From: an uncultured Oceanospirillales bacterium | Lineage (GTDB): Bacteria > Pseudomonadota > Gammaproteobacteria > Pseudomonadales > Litorivicinaceae | NCBI GenBank assembly: GCA_913061245.1 | Contig: CAJXTO010000050.1 | Span: forward strand, 1 to 9,540 | Length of the DNA: 9,540 bases | Direction: 5' to 3' | Shown here: positions 7,639 to 9,540 of the stretch, in pieces | How positions within the stretch are numbered: position 1 is the first letter of the stretch | Layout of the letters: the number at the start of each line of letters is the position of its first letter | Translations under genes and position numbers: made by a program | The notes under the pieces: model-generated | Seen by the model: the letters and a program-made list of their open reading frames with translations, nothing else | Databases searched by the model: none | Told to the model about the DNA's origin: nothing

Positions 7639-7752
7639 CCTGAATTAAGACGTCAAACTGTAATAATTGCTTTCTTATGATTCGGTGACGGTTTTGGTCC
7701 AAGACGGACCTTTAGCCTGAAAGAGTTTGACCACGCATAAGGAACACCAGCC
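7639..7752. promoter_or_regulatory. Divergent promoter region between the kinase operon and the LysR-type gene
   Basis: This is the only space available for the promoters of both divergent genes. It contains an 8-bp inverted repeat, GTCAAACT at 7652-7659 and AGTTTGAC at 7724-7731, whose half-sites are 72 bp apart centre to centre, close to seven helical turns. Between them lies a short dyad, GGTCC-N5-GGACC, at 7696-7710. The right half-site extends to TTTGACCA (7726-7733), an octamer also found in the intergenic region near 9400. A plausible plus-strand -10 hexamer, AATAAT, occurs in the AT-rich run around 7661-7667, with no good -35. LysR proteins commonly repress their own gene and act on the divergent one, so these dyads are candidate operators, but none fits the T-N11-A consensus well. 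Confidence 0.45.
7739..7744 (+). promoter_or_regulatory. Ribosome binding site of the LysR-type gene
   Basis: AAGGAA lies eight bases before the ATG at 7753 and supports that start over the next in-frame codons. Confidence 0.6.
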
Positions 7753-8643
7753 ATGGATTGGCGACTGAACACCCAACACCTTGAACAATACGAATCTGTT
7801 TTTCGTACCCGCGGTTTTCGCAAAGCATCGCGAGAACTTTCAATTAGCCACAACACAATCCGCAAGAACATCGACTTACTCGAGCAACGTATCGGTAAGC
7901 CGCTCTTTGCCTCAAAGAGCAAACCACTTCAATTCACTCCCCTAGGTGAAGAAATCGGACAGTGCTTAGTTGAGGAACTCAAACTTCTCGCGCGACTGAA
8001 TTCACAAATCCAAACACTGAGCCAAATGCCCACTGAAGTCATTGTGGGTATCCCCGCGATCGAATCAGCGCATGCACTGCACGCCCATTTGATTCAGTTT
8101 TCAAATCAGAATCCATGCCTATCTGTTGAATTTGCAGGTCATTCATCCATCGATGATATTGCGAATGGTCGCATTCATGTGGGGCTATTCATTGATCGCC
8201 CATCGCGAGAAACCACAATCGCACCCGATGATCTGGTTGGAGGAATTCGAGTCGATATTCTGCACGCCTTTTACACAGCCCGCGGATCATACCCAGAGCG
8301 ATTAATTGGTGGACACACCGATGAAGAGTGGGAGGTCATCGACAATCTAATGCTGCCAGACTCAATTGTGATGCCATCGAGAAACTATGGAATCCAATCC
8401 GCTACCGAACGTGGCCAACTGGCGTCAGCAGGCTATGGGATTACCTGTTTACCGAGCTACGGCAAAGAGCATGACCCAACGCTTGTCAGGCGGTCAGACC
8501 TACCAGAAATCGCGTTGCACAGTCTCAATATCGGAATGTCGCCATTGTTTACGAAATCAAAGGCTCACTGTCTGATCCGATCATTTCTGATCGATTTATT
8601 AACCGGGGATCCAGAACGCCTATTTGCTGGCCAATCGAACTAA
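7753..8643 (+). CDS. LysR-family transcriptional regulator
   Basis: A 296-residue protein of typical LysR length. The N-terminal winged helix-turn-helix spans about 7-65: YESVFRTRGFRKASRELSI leads into the recognition helix SHNTIRKNIDLLEQRIG (32-48), followed by KPLF (49-52) and the wing ending FTPLGEEI (61-68). A helical linker (about 69-92) joins the periplasmic-binding-protein-like effector domain, which begins at EVIVGIP (95-101). GRIHVGLFI (139-147) and SAGYGITCLPSYGKEH (225-240) are the usual conserved strands. The inducer cannot be inferred. It diverges from the kinase operon across a short region containing dyads, so control of that operon is the first hypothesis. Its last 24 bp overlap the 3' end of the convergent Hpt-like gene. 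The family call is secure; the target genes are inference. Confidence 0.93.
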   Translation: MDWRLNTQHLEQYESVFRTRGFRKASRELSISHNTIRKNIDLLEQRIGKPLFASKSKPLQFTPLGEEIGQCLVEELKLLARLNSQIQTLSQMPTEVIVGIPAIESAHALHAHLIQFSNQNPCLSVEFAGHSSIDDIANGRIHVGLFIDRPSRETTIAPDDLVGGIRVDILHAFYTARGSYPERLIGGHTDEEWEVIDNLMLPDSIVMPSRNYGIQSATERGQLASAGYGITCLPSYGKEHDPTLVRRSDLPEIALHSLNIGMSPLFTKSKAHCLIRSFLIDLLTGDPERLFAGQSN

Positions 8644-8952
8644 CTGATCATCCACATAACAAGCCAAATACATCAGCGCTGACTGAGTCACTGGGGCACT
8701 GAATTCTTCCGCGCTCTGGTGCTCAATGGTTCTGAAAAATTGACTTGCCTTGATCAAGCCTAGGCAGCCCAGGGCAGAGACCAACTGATGCGCAGCCTCG
8801 GATCGCTGTGATCGGGAGGCGCCCTGCATTACTCCCCGAGACGCCTGAATACTTGTACCTAAGGTCGCCCATAATTCGATTTGCTCTGCTTTCGACAAGT
8901 CCGAAAAATTCTCGTGATACAAAGCACTGTCCCAGGTGGTCAACTCATCCAT
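8620..8952 (-). CDS. Probable divergent Hpt (histidine phosphotransfer) domain protein
   Basis: A 110-residue, largely helical soluble protein. The core AAHQLVSALGCLGL (53-66) lines up with the Hpt signature AHxLKGxxxNLGA: H55 at the phospho-histidine position, L57 at +2, L64 at +9 and G65 at +10. A following helix (KASQFFRTIEHQ, 68-79) sits where Hpt proteins have their L-x-x-LE helix. The conserved Lys at +3 and Gly at +4 are Val and Ser here, so it is atypical and a plain similarity search may miss it. It starts in a TAATG overlap with the stop of the lone response regulator, a strong sign of partnership, and the hybrid kinase across the LysR gene lacks an Hpt. The expected role is phosphate transfer between the kinase receivers and the single-domain regulator. 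The alternative is a small helical partner with no phosphotransfer role. Its 3' end overlaps the convergent LysR gene by 24 bp. Confidence 0.68.
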   Translation of the reverse strand: MDELTTWDSALYHENFSDLSKAEQIELWATLGTSIQASRGVMQGASRSQRSEAAHQLVSALGCLGLIKASQFFRTIEHQSAEEFSAPVTQSALMYLACYVDDQLVRLASK

Positions 8953-9326
8953 TAGGCGACCCGATCCAAAAGCATTTTCAATTTAAAATGCATTGCTGGC
9001 TTCGAAAGTGGTTTATACAAAAACTCCATCGCTCCACGAGCTTCATACATTGCCCGCGTAGCGTCTGAGGTATCACTCGTGAAAACAACGATCGTTGCTC
9101 CTCGAACATGCGATCTCAAGTGATCAAGAATTTCGCACCCTGAAATGCCGTGAACGTGATGATCAACCACGATCAATTCATACCGACGACGCTTCAGCTC
9201 ATCCACGGCTTCTGTTGGTGTATCTGCGATATAAACTTTAAGGCCCAGTTCATGACAGCAACTGGCTGCGAGTTTTAAAGCAATTTTGTCGTCATCAATG
9301 ACAAGACAGTTACGGCGTAAATCCAT
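8952..9326 (-). CDS. Single-domain response regulator (REC only)
   Basis: The 124 residues are entirely one receiver domain with no output module. The acidic cluster D11-D13, acceptor D55 at the end of strand 3 (LIVVD, 51-55), T83 in VFTSD and K105 in LYKP are all present, so phosphorylation should be possible. The usual MP after the acceptor is replaced (DHHVHGISG, 55-63), which may alter the surface of the acceptor loop. Such lone receivers act like CheY or Spo0F, as relays or by binding a target. It overlaps the downstream Hpt-like gene by one base (TAATG), giving a two-gene operon. Its Shine-Dalgarno TAAAGGAG, six bases from the ATG, lies wholly inside a hairpin just upstream, pointing to control at translation. 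The source kinase is inferred to be the nearby hybrid kinase; the target is unknown. Confidence 0.93.
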   Translation of the reverse strand: MDLRRNCLVIDDDKIALKLAASCCHELGLKVYIADTPTEAVDELKRRRYELIVVDHHVHGISGCEILDHLRSHVRGATIVVFTSDTSDATRAMYEARGAMEFLYKPLSKPAMHFKLKMLLDRVA

Positions 9327-9434
9327 TGTGCGCTCCTTTAGAAAGAGCGCAGTGTCTAAATCACAGATGACAATTTGAAGACGATCATATGTGCTTGGTC
9401 AAAACACTCATCACAGGTGCTTTTAATTTGACCA
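9327..9434 (-). promoter_or_regulatory. Leader and promoter region of the REC-Hpt pair
   Basis: This 108-bp stretch lies between the OsmC-like stop and the response-regulator start. It contains the inverted repeat TGGTCAAA (9396-9403) / TTTGACCA (9427-9434) with 23 bp between arms (31 bp centre to centre, about three helical turns), beginning directly at the OsmC-like stop. A TATGAT hexamer on the minus strand (9384-9389) resembles a -10, but no matching -35 is at the right distance. No hairpin followed by a T run is present, so read-through from the upstream gene is possible. The dyad resembles an operator rather than a terminator. Confidence 0.4.
9330..9350 (-). promoter_or_regulatory. Hairpin sequestering the Shine-Dalgarno of the lone response regulator
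   Basis: On the minus strand the 21 bases fold as GCGCTCTTT, loop CTA, AAGGAGCGC: nine pairs including one G-U, with six consecutive pairs (five of them G-C) at the base. The Shine-Dalgarno AAGGAG forms the 3' arm, and the hairpin ends three bases before the ATG. Such a fold would hide the ribosome binding site unless melted, displaced by an antisense RNA, or opened by coupled translation. Confidence 0.6.
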
Positions 9435-9540
9435 CTAAGACAAGAAGGTCACTCGATGACTCAGTTCGACACCAGCATCTTCTAACATTTTCGACGCAGA
9501 ACAATACTTTTCTGCAGACAATGCAACGGCCCGTTCGACT
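9435..9540 (-). CDS. OsmC/YhfA-family protein, C-terminal fragment
   Basis: Only the last 34 codons and the stop are present; the gene enters from the right edge. The translation contains ERAVALSAEKYCSASKMLED, which closely matches the C-terminus of the YhfA-type OsmC family (AVxLSAEKYCSxxxML), including the Cys that forms the second half of the redox pair in OsmC/Ohr proteins. Members are small dimeric cytosolic proteins; OsmC and Ohr reduce organic hydroperoxides, while the YhfA branch is poorly characterised. The first Cys and the N-terminal half lie outside the window. The stop coincides with the start of an inverted repeat. In several gammaproteobacteria this gene sits next to crp/vfr and near coq7, which fits coq7 lying about 7 kb away here. 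Too short for recognition by length alone, but the motif is distinctive. Confidence 0.82.
   Translation of the reverse strand, partial: VERAVALSAEKYCSASKMLEDAGVELSHRVTFLS

Noticed and set aside
7696..7710. GGTCC-N5-GGACC dyad as a canonical LysR box
   Set aside because: The spacing gives T-N9-A rather than T-N11-A. It is recorded only as part of the divergent regulatory region.
8620..9326. Toxin-antitoxin pair, suggested by two small overlapping genes
   Set aside because: The first has every receiver-domain residue and the second fits an Hpt core, so a signalling pair explains them better.
9396..9434. Inverted repeat as the terminator of the OsmC-like gene
   Set aside because: Arms are only eight pairs with a 23-base loop and no T run on the minus strand after it, so it fits a DNA operator better.

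Overview
The window looks like chromosomal DNA of a gammaproteobacterium with a base composition near 50% GC. The evidence is a class A penicillin-binding protein of PBP1B type, an aerobic ubiquinone hydroxylase (Coq7), a YhfA-type OsmC protein, a LysR regulator and a two-REC hybrid histidine kinase, packed with short gaps and 1-4 nt overlaps. I cannot assign a genus.

Layout. Positions 1-167 (minus) hold the N-terminus of PBP1B, running off the left edge. Divergent from it, 194-2274 (plus) is a coupled pair: a two-domain kinase-like protein (APH fold plus a P-loop domain whose Walker A is destroyed) and coq7. Abutting the coq7 stop codon with no spacer is the end of a four-gene minus-strand operon, 7638 down to 2275, which reads: GAF hybrid histidine kinase with two receiver domains; secreted protein with two cadherin-like repeats and a C-terminal outer-membrane barrel; membrane diguanylate cyclase; small four-helix membrane protein of unknown family. 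A 114-127 bp intergenic region separates the operon from a divergent LysR-type regulator (7753-8643, plus). Convergent with that gene, and overlapping it by 24 bp, is a minus-strand pair: a single-domain response regulator followed by a small protein that I read as a divergent histidine phosphotransfer (Hpt) domain. The right edge holds the last 34 codons of a YhfA/OsmC-like gene (minus).

How it may work together. The hybrid kinase has two complete receivers but no Hpt domain, and a separate REC-Hpt pair lies on the other side of the LysR gene. Together they could form a complete His-Asp-His-Asp relay. The kinase is translationally linked to a surface protein and to a diguanylate cyclase that lacks the product-inhibition site, so the unit may couple a cytosolic GAF-sensed signal to surface attachment through c-di-GMP. 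This is inference. No output domain (DNA-binding, EAL or PilZ) is attached to either receiver protein inside the window.

Context. From memory, coq7 and a YhfA-like OsmC gene are close neighbours in Pseudomonas (with speD and vfr). Here about 7 kb of signalling genes lies between them, which makes 2275-9434 a candidate lineage-specific insertion. Regulatory sequence of note: a hairpin that buries the whole Shine-Dalgarno of the lone response regulator, TTTGACCA-type inverted repeats in both intergenic regions of the island, and a 23-bp perfect palindrome inside the kinase gene. No RNA genes, CRISPR arrays or insertion sequences were seen, and no gene-free stretch exceeds 130 bp.
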